Position numbers and translations under genes: made by a program
Shown here: positions 62,787 to 64,000 of the stretch, in pieces
Layout of the letters: each line of letters begins with the position of its first letter
Position numbering within the stretch: position 1 is the first letter of the stretch
The notes under the pieces: model-generated
The model's input: the letters and a program-made list of their open reading frames with translations, nothing else
Database searches by the model: none
Told to the model about the DNA's origin: nothing
Origin: Bog-532 sp963775825
GTDB taxonomy: Bacteria; Actinomycetota; Actinomycetes; Streptosporangiales; Streptosporangiaceae
Direction of reading: 5' to 3'
Assembly (NCBI GenBank): GCA_963775825.1
Contig: CAVZKY010000061.1
Location: 62,001-126,000, forward strand
DNA length: 64,000 nt

Positions 62787-63663
62787 GTGGCGAACGGGAT
62801 CAGCGGAGACGGGCCGCCGGCGTGCGCGGGGGACCTCGCCGCGGGCGCCCTTCCCCGCACCCTGCCGCCGGGCGGGATGCCCGCCATCGCAATGTTCCAC
62901 TCGGTGAGCCCGTACGACGACGATCCCTACCTGGTGACTGTCACCCCGGACCGGTTCGACCGGCAAATGCGCTGGCTGCGCCGCAGGGGCCTGCGCGGGG
63001 TCGCGGTGGGCGAACTGATGGCGGCGGACCGGGCCGGGGCGGGGCGCGGGCTGATTGGCCTCACCTTCGACGATGGTTACGCCGACTTCGTCGACTACGC
63101 CCTGCCGGTACTGGCGCGGTACGGCTTCGGTGCCACCGTGTTCCCAATCGCCGGCTGGCTGGGCGGCCTGAACGACTGGGACGTCCTCGGGCCGCGCAAG
63201 CCGCTGATGTCGGCTGATCAGGTCCGGAAGGCGGCGGACGCGGGAATCGAGATCGGCTCGCACGGCTTGCGGCATGTATCCCTGCCCGGCCTGGCCGAGG
63301 CGGGACTGGCCGCGGAAGCCGCGGAAAGCCGCGCGATCCTTACGGAGACGATCGACCGGGACGTCACGGGGTTCTGCTACCCCTACGGGCACATCGACGC
63401 GTCGTCGGTTGCCGCGGTCCAGCAGGCCCGGCGACGCCTACGGCTGCGCCATCTGGCGCTCGGCCAGCACCGGCCCGCACGCGCTGCCCCGGGTCTACGT
63501 CGGAGAGGCCGACGGCTCACTGCGGCTGTGGGCCAAGGGCGCCCGGCACTGGCTGGCCTGGGACTACCGGGGCCCGGGAGCGGACCGCCTGGGCCGGGTC
63601 ACCGCTTCCGGCGGGAAGGACCGCTCAGCTAGTACCCCATCCGGCATACAGCAGTTGGCGTAA
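62787..63663 (+). pseudogene. NodB-type polysaccharide deacetylase, frameshifted
   Basis: About 292 residues from GTG 62787 (GAAGGGGG 8 nt upstream). Canonical NodB sites: AIAMFHSVSPYDDDPYLVT, GLTFDDGYADFVDYALPVLA (Asp-Asp), EIGSHGLRHVSLPGLAEAGL (His pair), FCYPYGHIDAS. After residue ~213 the frame must change at 63426-63431 (one extra C in GGCCCGG) and continues DAYGCAIWRSAST, PRVYVGEADGSLRLWAKGA to 63663. It removes acetyl from surface glycans. Together with the following sugar-nucleotide dehydrogenase it marks the start of a polysaccharide locus. Confidence 0.85.
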
Positions 63664-63779
63664 TCAAGTTACCTACATTGACGGAACAGCGCCTTCCGGC
63701 CATTTGGCACAGTTAACCCGTAGTTACAAATCGGGAAAATCCGTTCCAATCTGTGCAATGCCGTGAGGGGCCTGCCACC

Positions 63780-64000
63780 GTGCCTGAAAGCCAGCTTTCG
63801 CTTGCCGTCAACGGCCGCGAGTATCAGCTGCACCACAAGCTTGCACTTTTCCAGGAGGGAGCGGGCTCGCCGGGCGGAGACCAGGAGCCACCCGGGCTGC
63901 CACGTGGTCGGCTGCGATTGTGGGCCTCGGTTACGTGGGGCTGCCGACCGCCCTGGCGCTGCACGGGCGCTGCCCCCGGATCATCGGTATGGACGTCAGC
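63780..64000 (+). CDS. Nucleotide-sugar (UDP-ManNAc/UDP-Glc-type) dehydrogenase, partial
   Basis: Runs off the end. From 63911 one frame reads AAIVGLGYVGLPTALALHGR and IIGMDVS, the NAD-binding start of UDP-sugar 6-dehydrogenases. The GTG at 63780 opens in a different frame (PESQLSLAVNGREYQLHHKL), so either a base is missing between about 63880 and 63899 or the start lies elsewhere. An AT-richer promoter-like stretch is at 63661-63760. Product would oxidise a UDP-sugar for polysaccharide synthesis. Confidence 0.75.
   Translation, partial: MPESQLSLAVNGREYQLHHKLALFQEGAGSPGGDQEPPGLPRGRLRLWASVTWGCRPPWRCTGAAPGSSVWTS

Overview
The window is about 64 kb of very GC-rich DNA (by eye near 70 %) from a mycelial-type actinomycete. 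Markers that point there are mycothiol synthase, GlnR, MurT/GatD, a BldC homologue, Rex controlling a hem operon, the tiny ribosomal protein bS22, DUF4395/SseC sulfur genes and a DivIVA/FilP-type coiled-coil protein. Species cannot be named from sequence alone; a Streptosporangiales/Streptomycetales-like chromosome is the best fit. No tRNA, rRNA, IS element, CRISPR array or prophage was recognised.

Layout. 0-4.5 kb: an ECF sigma factor with a repeat-rich membrane protein, a Ppx/GppA phosphatase, a strong bidirectional terminator and a coiled-coil cytoskeletal protein. 5-11.4 kb: glnR-mshD on the minus strand, then MoaD, an ECF sigma/anti-sigma pair, a broken thioredoxin, a probable cysteine-rich leader peptide and the DUF4395-sseA-sseC sulfur operon. 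12-16.8 kb: the phosphate operon pstSCAB-phoU with a candidate PHO box. 17.2-24.3 kb: the least ordinary block, a broken GntR/UTRA regulator followed by three large overlapping or closely spaced genes that look like conjugation-type coupling proteins and HerA/VirB4-type ATPases with ruined P-loops. 24.3-26.3 kb: murT-gatD. 26.3-36.5 kb: DsrE-like protein, repeat proteins, nitrobindin-like protein, Nur/Fur regulator, YgfZ, proline dehydrogenase, proC, acuC, an excisionase-type HTH gene, bS22, a membrane/ABM fusion and a glutaredoxin. 36.5-48.9 kb: rex with a clear Rex operator, then hemA-hemC-cobA/hemD-hemB, a Prim-Pol-like gene, hemL, a histidine phosphatase and the cytochrome c maturation genes tlpA/resA-resB-ccsB. 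49-54.5 kb: PLDc_N protein, a zincin and its small partner, bldC, a threonine/serine dehydratase, DUF4229, and a CysC with an ATP-sulfurylase-like N-terminus. 55-64 kb: mfd, a SurA-like lipoprotein, mazG, two polysaccharide deacetylase-like genes and the start of a nucleotide-sugar dehydrogenase.

How the genes work together. Redox and heme supply are linked: Rex senses NADH/NAD+, heads the hem genes, and the same strand continues into haem attachment to c-type cytochromes. Phosphate (pst/phoU, PHO box), nitrogen (glnR) and sulfur (leader peptide, sseA/sseC, cysC) each have a regulatory gene or site here.

Caution on quality: at least eleven frame breaks are visible in nine genes, including hemB, cobA/hemD, rex and pstS. 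Most are explained by one missing or extra G/C. Because several of these genes should be essential, I read most of them as sequencing or assembly indels rather than real loss; they are typed as pseudogenes only because the frame is broken in the sequence given.
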